Source: Isoetes taiwanensis
Taxonomy: Eukaryota > Streptophyta > Lycopodiopsida > Isoetales > Isoetaceae
Direction of reading: 5' to 3'
Length of the DNA: 64,000 bases
Assembly (NCBI GenBank): GCA_021234155.1
Contig: JAJEKV010000028.1
Location: forward strand, 14,665,835-14,729,834
Part shown: positions 36,569-47,029 of the stretch, piece after piece
Position numbering within the stretch: position 1 is the stretch's first letter
How the letters are laid out: each line of letters opens with the position of its first letter
Position numbers and translations under genes: made by a program
The notes under the pieces: generated by a model
Told to the model about the DNA's origin: nothing
The model's input: only the letters and a program-made list of their open reading frames with translations
Database searches by the model: none

Positions 36569-37022
36569 GTAGTTAAAAAAAAAAAAATTCGGCCCTTCGG
36601 GTTCTAACAAAACCAGACAAAGAAAACAAGATAAATGCATTGGAAAAAAACTGAGGTGCTGCACCACATACTCAAGTTATAAAAAGTATTTTAGAATTTG
36701 CCAAATCACATACTCAAGTTATAGGCTAATTAAATCCATAGGCTAACCTCAGAATATGTAGTATAATATTACGGACCAGGAACTCTAAAGACAACATAGC
36801 TCCTTTGTTTCCAACCCGTTTGGATTTTGGAATTTGTTAATATTGAACACCAATAAATGCAAAATTTGTTGGTTAACACTTCTATAGCTTCAAACATAAA
36901 CAAAATTATAGAAATATCCCCAGTCATATGAACACTACAATCTATTCTATTTCAGGTACATCGTGCATTGCAGATACAAGATCTGTGGATGCCAATTTTT
37001 TATGCATCCATAGAAGCCAATA
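36569..37022. other. No gene between foldback element and LINE tail
   Basis: Short frames only. The last bases, up to CAATATG, are the flank at the LINE 3' end. Confidence 0.35.
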
Positions 37023-37023
37023 T

Positions 37024-37057
<34 letters not shown>

Positions 37058-37058
<1 letters not shown>

Positions 37059-38249
37059 AGAGAGAATGGGGTTTTTTTTTCATTAATTGTAGAAAAAGGT
37101 ACATTGTTGTGAGTGAGCCATAGTGTAGGCTACTCAAAATTGAACTTGCAAGTAAAAGTAACATAAACAAAAGTAACATAGGTAAATGCTGGGCTATATG
37201 CATAGCAGAAATGTTTATAATTATGAAGCAATTGTCTGCCTTGTGAGAGAAACTGTATTGTTCGCAAACCAAATTGAACGAGTAGAAAGTCTTGAGATTG
37301 TGCACCGACGTAAATGCTCGGCAAAGAACATGTGAACAAAACCCGTATAATTGGAAGTGCTCGATTTAAGGTTTAAGGGTGGATGAAAGGGGAAGATGAA
37401 ATCGATTAGAAATGATAGGATGTGAGGGAAGTCAAGGTTTGGCCGAAGTCCGGGCAGTAGAATGAAGAATGTTACCATTTCCCCCGCTTTAGCTCTTGGA
37501 TCAACCTCGCCTACATTAGTTGTGGACATCGATAATGAGTGTGCCATAAGCATCCGCTAAGCATCCGTGGATGATAATAACATTGTCTCAATAATCGAAA
37601 TTGCCGATCCGTCATCCTTCTACTATTGCTTTCCATGAACCACCATAATCGGCCATTAAGTGAGTGCCTCTACGTAACTCTATGACCCAATCAATTTCAT
37701 TGTCCGGAATATCCGGGATATCAATGTCCGTGATGCCCCCGACTAGGCCCTGTCCATAATCCATCATCCGTGTAATGAATATCATGAACTAGTCTCCGAC
37801 CGGGAAAAGTCTCAATAGACTACCGGGCTCCACTAATGTGTTAAAAATCTCCGCTAAGGCTCATCATGTAATCTAGCGTAAAAGACAATTGTTGTCATAA
37901 GTGTGATATTGCAATTTAATTTAAAATCAAAGTGAGAGCCAATGAAATTACCAATACCATACCATTTATTGTCCACGTAATCCTTATCTACATGCATTTG
38001 ACTAGTTGCGCCATTTCAATGTCATAAATAACTTGAGTTTTTATCCAAAGATGTAGATGATCCGTTACCTCCATAATGACATCTCGCTTATGTTTCCATA
38101 ATGCCCATAATGCAAGAAACACAAAGAGTTTTAAATGCTTCATCATTCATCATAAACTCTAGGTAGCAGTGGCATTTAATTTTGAAGGTGTCCTCAAACC
38201 ATAACCAAAAGGAAGTGAGCTTGACACACCAAGATGTGCTCTAGAGTTT
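37058..38249 (-). other. LINE 3' region
   Basis: Between the zinc-binding domain remnant and the poly(A) tail the minus strand has only short frames. It is probably the LINE's ORF2 end and 3' UTR, strongly decayed compared with the intact RT region. Confidence 0.4.
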
Positions 38250-38535
38250 CTACATTGCCACGTTCTTCAAAGGGCGCTTTGGGTTAATGGGATGAGTGTT
38301 CCGGTTTGAATGCCTAGAAATCATTTCCAGATTTGATAGACTTTTTGTTTGCAACAAGCCAAACAAAGTATGAGATTTTTGGGGTAAGTAGGAATACCAA
38401 ATGTTTTTGAACAATCTGGTTTTGGCTTTCATCCGAGAATCCCCAAAGACAATTTAGCTTTTGAAGGCGATTTGACTTGTTTAGACATCTATAGACTTTG
38501 GAAACACCGTAAATAGGCTTGTCGATAAAGTCCAA
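38250..38535 (-). pseudogene. LINE zf-RVT domain remnant
   Basis: Two overlapping frames together read the usual reverse-transcriptase zinc-binding region: a K-I-S-Y-F-V-W-L-V-A-N-K-K-S segment, then a frame change. The first Cys ligands are not visible. It belongs to the C-terminus of the LINE ORF2 to its right. Confidence 0.55.
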
Positions 38536-38791
38536 TCAATACAAATGGGATTATCCATTGGGTTGATATTGCAAACCTTCTCGATGATGTATCTAAAGAA
38601 GGATCCGTCTCAAGAACTACCTCTTATTTTGTGTTTCAAATTAGTCCAAGACATCCATCTGTTTTGATCCCAAAGATCACCAAGAGTCGATATATTGAAG
38701 TCTTTCCATTTTTATAAAAGCTTTTTATGCCCTCGATAGCTAAAGGAGTAGAGAGCCTCTTGAGAAATTAGAGTTCCAAAATATGCTTGTG

Positions 38792-40951
38792 TTAATATGG
38801 CTTTTTTTCTAGGCTCGATTGTTGAAAGGCCATATGAACCTTGTTCCAAGTCAGAATCATGTTTCTCATAAGAGGGGAAGTGTGAGAGGCAGGTTTAAGG
38901 GTTGTAAAGGCTGAATGAGGCAAGTTATGGGTGATGGAAGCATGCTTCTTTGGGTGACTGCAGGAATGCCAGTAGTTTATAAAAATAGAAGCAGAATTTT
39001 TTGTAGAGAATAAAAACTTCCAAATGTATTTGCCTCCTAAAGCATAGCTTTGCAGAATTAGATTCTTGCATCCTAGACCCCCTTGAATTTTGCTCCTGGT
39101 AACTGAAGGCCAATTAACCATGTGATGTTTACTCCATATGAAGTTCCTCACTATCCTTTCTATCTGTTGGTAAATGCATTTAGGAGCTAGAAGAGCTGAT
39201 GAGAAGTAGATGTGAGAGGCTGCAATGACAGAATTTGCAATTAATGTTCTCCCTGCCAGAGAAAGACAGTTGCCATAGTTACCAAGTTTCTTTCTAATTC
39301 TTTCTACTATGGGATTCCAAAGACATTTAAGACTTGGATTGAGAGATAGAGGCATGCCAAGAAGCTGAGTTGTCTCATTGGGCTTCATACATTTTATGCC
39401 TGCAATATTATCAGCATTAAGATCCCCAATGATAGAGCATTTATTTCTGTTTAAATGAATACCCGAGGCAGAGCCAAAGTTATGAATGGTCTGCAAGAAT
39501 GTTTGAATGATGCTCAAATCATTTTTGAGGAAGCTGAAGGAATCATCTGCATATTGGAGGATAGAGAGATTTGTGGTGTTATCAGGTAAAGTTAGACCAA
39601 GAATATGGCCACTGGCTTGGAGATCAGTGATGACTCTAGTTAACATTTCAGCCACAACAAGGAATAGATAAGGGGCTAGGGGGCACCCTTGTCTGACACC
39701 TCTAGCCAGAGGGAAAAAGTATCCAGGGGATCCATTTATTAGCACATTAGATTGGGGTCTAGATTTAAGACCCAGAATTAAGCTGATGATCTTCTGACTG
39801 AATCCAATTTTCTCAAGAGAAACTTTTAAAAAGTCCCATCTGACTGTATCAAAGGCCTTTGAAAAATCTAGCTTTAGAAGGATACAGTCTTGATTTGTCA
39901 ATTTGTTCCAGTGAAGCCCCTCCATGGCAGCAATATAGTTATCCAAGATAAATCTATTTGGGAGGAAGGCAGATTGATTAGAACTAATGACATCTTGAAG
40001 GTGAGATTTGACCCTGTTTGCAATGATTTTTGCACAGACCTTGTAAGTGGTGTTTGTTAAGGAAATAGGTCTCCAATCAGAGAATGATGTAGGATTGTCA
40101 ACTTTTGGGATCAAAGTGATGAGACCAGCAGAGAGAGCAGGGTGCAAATAATTTGAGTTCCAAAAACCTTTGACCATGAACCATTTTTTGATAATGTCCC
40201 AGAATTTAATGTAAAATTCAGGGGGTAGGCCATCTGGGCCAAGGCTTTTCCTTTTGGCTAGACTTTTGAGAGTTGATAAAATTTCATCAATGGTAGGGGT
40301 AACCTCAATGGCATGAGGCATGATAGTATTACTGTGAAGGCCATTATTGTTGATCATGTCTAAAAAGAAATTGGCTTCAACAGTTTGAATAGGGGTATCA
40401 GCAGGATGGGAAAAGATGCTAGCATATTTGGAGCAAAAGTAGTTTGAAATATCCTTTTGGTCCTCCAAAGTATTATCATTGTCATCTGTAATGGTAGAGA
40501 GCTGACTTTTTAGAAGCCTTGATTTTGCCACCCTGTAGAAAAATTTTGAGTTCCCATGATCCATTTTGGAGAAGTATTTAAGCTTGCATCTAATGGAGGA
40601 CCCTTTGGCTTCTAGCTCTTCAATTGTCTTGATGGTCATCTCGAGATTCCCCTCTTGCCAATGAAGGTTAATGTTATGGAGATCATCTTGAAGTTTCAAT
40701 CTAACCTCTTTCATTTCTTGCAGATATGCTCTTTTTTCAGCAAGTTTGCTGTCATGATGGTGTTTGGACCAATTTTTAATCCAAGACTTGGATTCTTTAA
40801 GATTGGAGTAGAAGGCCCTCATTGAGCCAGTAGATCTAACTCTTGGAAGAGAGTTGTAAAAGGCTGCAAATTCTCTACAGAATGTCTCAGATTCCAGCAG
40901 GGAGCAATTGAGCTTGAAGGGGGTATTTCCATGTCTCTTTATAGAGAGCAC
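38792..40951 (-). CDS. LINE ORF2 reverse transcriptase part
   Basis: An open frame of 719 codons holds most of an L1-type reverse transcriptase: SLGPDGLPPEFYIKFW, FSDWRPISLTNTTYKVCAK, DCILLKLDFSKAFDTVRWDF, GVRQGCPLAPYLF and the catalytic QYADDSF (YADD at 39,542-39,553). These are the standard RT blocks in order. The frame has no ATG of its own (GTG at 40,951) and continues upstream as SISDQFLVIKHV, which joins the endonuclease through frame changes near 41,000 and 41,070. It makes cDNA at a nicked target in intact elements. This copy cannot express full ORF2. Confidence 0.85.
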   Translation of the reverse strand: MLSIKRHGNTPFKLNCSLLESETFCREFAAFYNSLPRVRSTGSMRAFYSNLKESKSWIKNWSKHHHDSKLAEKRAYLQEMKEVRLKLQDDLHNINLHWQEGNLEMTIKTIEELEAKGSSIRCKLKYFSKMDHGNSKFFYRVAKSRLLKSQLSTITDDNDNTLEDQKDISNYFCSKYASIFSHPADTPIQTVEANFFLDMINNNGLHSNTIMPHAIEVTPTIDEILSTLKSLAKRKSLGPDGLPPEFYIKFWDIIKKWFMVKGFWNSNYLHPALSAGLITLIPKVDNPTSFSDWRPISLTNTTYKVCAKIIANRVKSHLQDVISSNQSAFLPNRFILDNYIAAMEGLHWNKLTNQDCILLKLDFSKAFDTVRWDFLKVSLEKIGFSQKIISLILGLKSRPQSNVLINGSPGYFFPLARGVRQGCPLAPYLFLVVAEMLTRVITDLQASGHILGLTLPDNTTNLSILQYADDSFSFLKNDLSIIQTFLQTIHNFGSASGIHLNRNKCSIIGDLNADNIAGIKCMKPNETTQLLGMPLSLNPSLKCLWNPIVERIRKKLGNYGNCLSLAGRTLIANSVIAASHIYFSSALLAPKCIYQQIERIVRNFIWSKHHMVNWPSVTRSKIQGGLGCKNLILQSYALGGKYIWKFLFSTKNSASIFINYWHSCSHPKKHASITHNLPHSAFTTLKPASHTSPLMRNMILTWNKVHMAFQQSSLEKKPY

Positions 40952-41068
40952 ATGTTTGATAACTAGAAATTGGTCAGAGATGGATGTACACTATAAACAA
41001 AGCAATTATCCCAAAAATCATGATGAATATTATTGATATAGAACCTATCAAGAGCACAGTAGACCCTA

Positions 41069-41407
41069 TTATTCCCCTCTTGTTTGTTTGACCGTGTAAA
41101 AGGATGTGGAGGATGGAATATGCTGTAAGAGGTGCAAGTCAAGCAGGTAGTCCCAATGAGTTCTCTCCAGAGTTGACATGTTTAAATCCCTGCCAATTTT
41201 CATATCCCAAGTTGGGGTATTGTTGAAGTCACCTGCCATGATCCATGTTTCACAACTTTGAGTTGAAAGCCAACTACTGATAGAGGGCAAGGTAGTAGCT
41301 CTGATTCTGGAGTCAGTTGATGCATAAATGTTGATGACCCCAAAAGAAATATCATTATTTCTGAGAATTACAGATTGCCAGGTCTTACATGGGCTATTAT
41401 AAGTCAA
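41069..41407 (-). pseudogene. LINE ORF2 endonuclease fragment
   Basis: It reads GVINIYASTDSR and WIMAGDFNNTP followed by a conserved H-W-D-Y region, the middle of an apurinic-type endonuclease (EEP fold). The frame ends at a TAA after a GGGG run, and the next frame continues as NNRVYCALDRFYIN. The N-terminal part lies at 41,407-41,660 in broken frames. Confidence 0.75.
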
Positions 41408-41680
41408 GCTATGATTTAAATGCTTCCAAATAATGCAAAGACCTCCAGATGTGCCTGTTGCTTCAATCCAAGTTGAAGAGAATCCGGGTCCAATCCAGTC
41501 TGCAAGGTTAGAGCACTCAAAATTAGGGAGTCTGAGCTCCTGCAGAAGGATAATGTCACTGTCATAATTCCTTATCTAAGAGATTACCCTCCTCTTCAGA
41601 GGGCCTTTTATTCCCCTGAGATTCCAACTGAGGATCTTCATGGAGAGTAAGATAAGGAAAGGTAGCAGAGAAGATTGGGC

Positions 41681-42407
41681 TTAAAAATGTTTTTTGGATC
41701 TCAACCTTGTGTTAGCAGCTGGAGTATTGGAAGAACTAGTAGTCTTTGGGTAATTCTTTTTCTTAGCCTTCTCTTTGGCCTTCTTGCCTTTTGGCTTTGC
41801 TGTGTCAGGCTGTTTATGATGGCATAAGAGGTAAGCATCATCCTCCCAAGATTTGTCACTGGGATTGATATTTCCTACAGCATTTTCTTTGTCAGATTCA
41901 ATATCAGCTAAATCATCCTCAGAGTTTGCAAGTTCAGAATTATCTGAATGGTGAGGGCATTTCCAGAACTTGGCTTTACAACAATCTGCATTATCAAGGT
42001 TTGAGGACATAGGATTTAAAATAATAGAGTTAAGATTCCTAGAAGTGTCACTCAAAATTGGTGTTTTATTATTTTTATCAATGGAGTCAAATTCAATATT
42101 AGGAAAGATCTTGCCTGGAAAAGTTTTGCTCGAGCTGTAGAGTATCTGCTGATCCAGCTATTGTTGACACGTGCACAGTTGGAGTAAGATCATGTTGAGC
42201 CTGCTGAATATCTTTTTCTGAGCACAATGTTTTAATATCATCATCATGTAACAGACCTTTTTCCCAGGATGTAGATATGTCTCTGACACTGTTCTCTCTA
42301 TCATGTGTTACCTCTTTTGACTGTGCAGTGGCATCTGACACATTTCCTGGCATTTCCATCAATTGCTCAAGTTGAGAAGCTATCTCAGGGAAAATGGTAA
42401 CAGTCAT
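41681..42407 (-). pseudogene. LINE ORF1-like fragments
   Basis: Two frames (102 aa at 42,407-42,099 and 124 aa at 42,055-41,681) encode an acidic, Asp/Ser-rich segment and a Lys-rich end (KPKGKKAKEKAKKK). They stand directly upstream of the endonuclease, where ORF1 belongs, and the basic tail would suit nucleic-acid binding. No RRM or zinc knuckle is visible, so the assignment rests on position. Confidence 0.5.
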
Positions 42408-42705
42408 TGGTGTAGGGGAAGCAGTTTGAGAAAGATCAAGGAGGTCAGCATGTAGACAAGATTGCTTGAGGAAAGTTACAGATGTAGTTGGGGAGGAAAT
42501 AGTTTTGGGAGGCAGAGTGGGGAGAGAAATGATGTGGGGTGTAGCCTTTGGAGGAGTGTTTGAAATGGAGGTTGGATCATTTGAGTGATCAGCTCCTCAG
42601 AAATATGTGATAGGATAGCATATGTGTTTGAGCACAGCAGAGTTTCTGAGGAGTTGTCAACTTCAAGTTGGGTGGCAGCAGCATTGACCCTGTCATGGGA
42701 TTCAC

Positions 42706-42939
42706 TTTCTGACTTAGATCCTGTTCATACAAAGCTAAAGTAAACCTGCACATGCGAGGAACTGGTTCGAATTCATCTGCTTCAGCCAATTCCCATGAAT
42801 TGCTATCCTGATCACCGGTGCAAACTAAACAATACACTACTTCCGCAATAGGGACTCCCACCCCAAGGACATAAAGGTTTAAGGCGGAGCTCAAGAGCAG
42901 CACCTCCAGTGCACCTCCAATACGCTCACGATGTTCCAT
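42706..42939 (-). CDS. First exon of class-3 (diacylglycerol) lipase-like gene
   Basis: From ATG 42,939 the frame encodes 78 residues including LNLYVLGVGVPIAEVVYCL and DEFEPVPRMCRFTLALYEQD. The second motif is typical of the N-terminus of plant class-3 lipases annotated as mono-/diacylglycerol lipases, which hydrolyse membrane or storage lipids. A GT donor (AGAAA then GTGAAT) at 42,705 would end the exon in phase 0. The catalytic GHSLG part lies in later exons that I do not find in the window. The LINE in the same orientation starts just downstream, so the gene is either interrupted by it in intron 1 or this is a stranded fragment. Confidence 0.6.
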
Positions 42940-44189
42940 TTTGAAAAATCACATCGAGAGGCCACATTCTCGTGATCAATGAAGGGCTCCAAAAGGCGCC
43001 GGAAGGCCCATCCCGAAGGTTCCAATTTCTTCAAACCATAATCAAACCTTACACCATGTGGCCTCAAGGAAAGCGTGAGAGAACGAAGAGATGGGTTGAA
43101 GGAAAGGGGCAAGGAAGAGCCGCCAGGTGCGGGGGCAGGGCGATCATGCCAAAATTTGCTGCAAAGGGGCAGATCCGTGTCGGATCAAGGAAACAAAAGT
43201 CGAGGAGCAAAAGCAGGGGGGGTCGGAGCAAGGGAAGCCATAACCGTGGCCAAGGGAAGGAGCAAGGATACGGGCAAGGAAGGGCGGATTCTTCCCTCTC
43301 GTGTTCGGGCCGGAGCGTAAAAGAGTACTAACTGACCTGTTCCGCTTTGCATCATTCAAACAAGTTCCGCTTTCCTTCCTCTTCCATACCCTTATTTGCT
43401 CAAATTTTTGCTTGAAGCCATATCCGTGAGTTTGATAAAGAAATTTCTAACCCTAAAATTCCTGCATGCCATCTAGACCACTAATAATACCAAAAAAAAA
43501 AAAAAACATGGGTGCCCACCATTGAAAGAAAACATGAAAAACACTATTTGTGTATAAGGCCTAGATTCTAGATGTACGCATTAGTACATCAATTGAAATA
43601 CACCACAAAATCATAGCAAAACCTTAGTGAAAAGCGTACAAAAATACAAAAGTAACCCCCTGTTATTATGCTACATATTCAACACTATAGCAATGAGTTA
43701 AGAAATATGCACCAATTAATTCAAAGCCAATCAATTTAAACAAGGTATCAAGCCGACAACCCAGGCACCCATGTATACATGGATTCGGCACTGAAAAATG
43801 CTGTGTCTTTTGCTAACAATCTCATTCTCCTTATAGTTTGATTAGGCGGCACCGATTCATAGAGAATCGGCACCAAATTCGCCTCAGGCTTCTCCATTCC
43901 AACTTTGTCTATGCAAGCTGTTTGAACAGCATTTGACCGCGAAAATACCAATGGTTAACCATAAGATTTTTCCATTGAATATAACCATTGAAAACAAACC
44001 TTAAATTAACCCTTAGTTTCCTTTTAACTTTCAACCTTAGGAACCACAGGTCTTCAACTTCATAACTTAGGTTTACCTCCATGCCTTTGAATCAATGTTG
44101 TCCTCCATGCCTTTGTACTTACACATGCTGGATAATCATATAGACCTTCTGTGTTCTCTGTAGATCTCTGCCACTGTGAAATTATATCA
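42940..44189. other. Lipase exon upstream flank, no other gene
   Basis: About 42,940-43,340 is G/A-rich on the plus strand with overlapping frames and no domain. An 18-A run lies at about 43,489-43,506. The 67-aa minus frame at 43,748-43,951 is not recognisable. The right edge leads into the copia fragment. Confidence 0.35.
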
Positions 44190-45373
44190 TTATTATAATA
44201 TGAACATCTTCCTTTCAGGCCTAAGAGAAGCTCCATGTCAGTGGTATGTATGTATTGACAGTTATTTGAAAACGCATGGGTTTGAAAAATTAAATATGGA
44301 TACATCTATAAGGAAGATGAATATTTTTGCATATTTGCAGTATATGTAGATGATTGCGTAATGGTTGCTAACGATATTAGTTGCTTATAGCATTGCAAAG
44401 ATATTCTAAAGAAAAGATTCCAAATGTCAGATTTGGGGGAACTTAAACAGTTATTGGGTATGGAAGTTCACAAACATAAAGAGAAGGGATTTATAGCTAT
44501 TACTCAAAAAAGAAATATTTTAGGCATGCTTAAAAGATTTGGGATGACAGAGTGTAAACCTGCAAGCACTCTAGTCGCAACAGGGCAAAGAATCAGCTCT
44601 GAAATGTGTCCCAAAACAAAAGAAGAAGAGCATATCATGATGAATCAACCTTATAGAGACCTTATTGGTTGTCTTCAATATGTATCAAATTGTACACGTC
44701 CTGATATTTCATATGAGTAAACGTGTTAAGCCAATTTCTAAATAATCCTGGTGAAGGCCATTGGAAATGTGCAAAACGGATTTTAAGATTCTTGAAAGGC
44801 ACTCAGGACTATGGCCTTGTATTTAGACGTGAACATGGTATAAAATTGGAAAGTCTATTACTTGAAGGCTTTGCAGATGCAGATTGGGGAGGTGATCTAT
44901 ACACTCGTAGATCAAGGTCTGGATATGCTTGCTTACTAGGAGGGTCTGCTATCTCTTGGAAAAGTAAGAAACAACCCTCCATTGTACTTTCTACAGCAGA
45001 AGCTGAATATGCAGCAGTGTCTCTTGCATCTAGAGAAATTGTCTGGCTTAGACGACTTCTAACAGAGTCAGGAATTATTCAAGAGGGGCCAACACCATTA
45101 TATTGTGATAGTACCAGTTATATTGCCATGACTAAGAATCCGGTCTTACATAAAAGAACAAAGCATATTGAGCTACATAATCACTCTATACGTGATCAAG
45201 TAAAGAATGGAGAAATAAGCATCTTGTATAGATCTACTAAGGTACAGTGTGCTGACATACTTATAGATAGATAGACAGATATATACATACTTATAAAAGC
45301 ATTGTCAGAGTCTAAATTTAGGAGGTTTCAAAAGGATTTAGGAATAGAACATGCTGGAACTATTACCACTTAG
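44190..45373 (+). pseudogene. Ty1/copia pol 3' part (RT and RNase H)
   Basis: It begins in the RT domain with GLREAP-QWYV, then YVDDCVMV near 44,340, and MSDLGELKQLLGMEV and YRDLIGCLQYVSNCTRPDI in the frame ending at 44,720. After a one-base shift the frame at 44,723-45,274 gives RNase H: FADADWGGD, RSRSGYACLLGGSAISWKSK, LSTAEAEYAA, and ADIL at the end. A TAG at 44,388 and frame changes at about 44,305, 44,715 and 45,260 break it. A GATAGATAGACAGATATA insertion flanked by CATACTTA repeats lies in the ADILTKAL region. The 5' part (gag, integrase) is absent. Confidence 0.85.
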
Positions 45374-45378
45374 GCATG

Positions 45379-45387
45379 AGGGGGAGA
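45379..45387 (+). promoter_or_regulatory. Copia polypurine tract
   Basis: GAGGGGGAGA directly after the pol stop and just before TGTTGAAAG is the standard plus-strand primer site of plant copia elements. Confidence 0.7.
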
Positions 45388-45388
45388 T

Positions 45389-45931
45389 TGTTGAAAGTAA
45401 TACGGTTACATGCCTAAGTGGCAATGCTGGACAGATGGCACTGGAACTAAATCACACTTGGTTAGGATTTACACATGATGAACTAAAAATAAGAAGGATA
45501 AAGAAATAGTCGAAAATGACAGAAGGGAATATTGTGAAAGCGGACTGTTTGGCTGAAACTGGTAAAGCCGATTTTGTTGAGGAAAAAGGAAAACGTCACT
45601 GCACTTGGCCGGATTTGTTAAGATCGTACTTGCTGGAGCTGGATCTGCTAAAACCGACCAACTTAGGAGCCAGATTTGCTGATCCTGGCTGATTTGATGC
45701 TGGAGAAGACCAGAACTGCAGAAAACAGGTTGTATTAAGCTATTTGATATTCTGGCAATACTGTATGATACTAGTCCAGTTCTGTGTGATTAAATGATGT
45801 GTGAAGAATTCTGTGCCTATTCTATCCTCTGTGGATTCCTATTGTATTTGTACAGGTAAATCCCTTGTGGATATTGAGGAGGTGAATAAGGGAGAAGATT
45901 GTGCTTGGTTTCCTCCTGGATTCAATTCCCA
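45389..45931 (+). repeat. Copia 3' LTR (right end tentative)
   Basis: The LTR starts TGTTGAAAGTAATACGG immediately after the polypurine tract. A possible end is TTCAATTCCCA at 45,931, giving about 543 bp with TG/CA ends. No 5' LTR is present to confirm the limit. Confidence 0.5.
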
Positions 45932-45956
45932 GGCTCAAAGCTTTTGATTCTGAAAG

Positions 45957-46756
45957 ATGTCTTCTAAAACAAGAGGTGGTCGAGGCGGATGGGGTTGAGG
46001 TAGCGGGGGCCGAGGAAATTCAAAACCCGGCTCTTCTTAAGTTTCAGAGGATGTTGATCAGATCCCTATTCAAGGTATTTAATCGCCTTTTAAGCCACAA
46101 AATATACGCATCACAGAGAGTATTATGCTTTGCATGAATTTGAATTCTTTCCTTACAACATACAAAATATATTAGCTTCTATTAATGCTCCGATCCTTTG
46201 TTTTTAGAATATAATTTTGCTCTTTTTTTAGAATATAGTTTTTAGTAGTTTTAAATGGAGGGATAGACACCCAGCGTGAACTATACTAGTCTTCAATAAG
46301 GATATGGATTGTAAAGGATGAAGTGTCTTGCTATGGATGGATAAGGGGTCTATGAAAGGAGCTAGAAATATGCCATGCGTGAATTATACTAGTTTGAGCG
46401 TTAAATTCACGTCGAGCGCGATCTCATGTTCAAAAAATTTCGTTAAATCATGTTCATCTTCTTTTGCAGTGCCAAAGAGGAAGAAAACCCCTAGTAATTC
46501 TGGCTCTATTTCTGATAGACGACCCAGATGTAACACCGTATGGTCTCACCTTAGATGAATGAAGGGCCTATTTTTATAGCAACCATTGACCCTCCATGCC
46601 CTGAAGAGGAAATGGATGAGGGTGCCGAGTGGTTCGTTGACCTCGCCAAGACAAATGACAAGCTCGACTTAACACTGTTCTCCAAGAAAGAGGAAGCAGA
46701 CAAGATGACCAAACAAGGGATCATAATGACACCAACTGCAAATTGCTGTTGGAGAT
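45957..46756 (+). pseudogene. Unknown two-exon gene remnant, RG-rich start
   Basis: ATG 45,957 opens an Arg/Gly-rich start (MSSKTRGGRGGWG) interrupted by TGA at 45,996 and TAA at 46,038. It ends at a GT donor about 46,077. An acceptor TTTTGCAG near 46,470 joins in matching phase to VPKRKKTPSNSGS. After a frame change, 46,555-46,758 is open and acidic (DPPCPEEEMDEGAEWFVDL). The other LINE's tetranucleotide tail begins exactly where this frame ends, so that insertion probably cut the gene or fragment. I do not recognise the family. Confidence 0.35.
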
Positions 46757-46916
<160 letters not shown>

Positions 46917-47029
46917 CATTATTGTCCCTTGTACCCTGAGGCCCGTGGACTTATGTAGCATGGGCGAGCTCCCTTACGGGTGCTACTAGCACATCATGCT
47001 GGTTTACAATGTAACCTTTTCTGAAGGCT

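Larger units (their letters stand above)
37023..42560 (-). mobile_element. L1-like LINE, about 5.5 kb, with poly(A) tail
   Basis: From right to left on the minus strand come ORF1-like pieces (42,407-41,681), an endonuclease piece (41,407-41,069), reverse transcriptase (40,951-38,792) and a worn zinc-binding reverse-transcriptase end domain (about 38,535-38,250). The 3' end is a 35-A tail, seen as 35 T at 37,023-37,057. Order and motifs are those of plant L1-type elements. The 5' limit is uncertain, because 42,560-42,705 could be ORF1 start or the intron of the lipase gene. No target-site duplication was found. Confidence 0.8.

Noticed and set aside
37000-37060. Target-site duplication of the L1-like LINE
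   Set aside because: The flank next to the poly(A) tail was compared with DNA near 42.5-43.4 kb and no matching stretch was found.
42891-43112. 73-codon minus frame overlapping the lipase exon
   Set aside because: It is in another frame and shows no conserved motif; the lipase frame explains the overlap.
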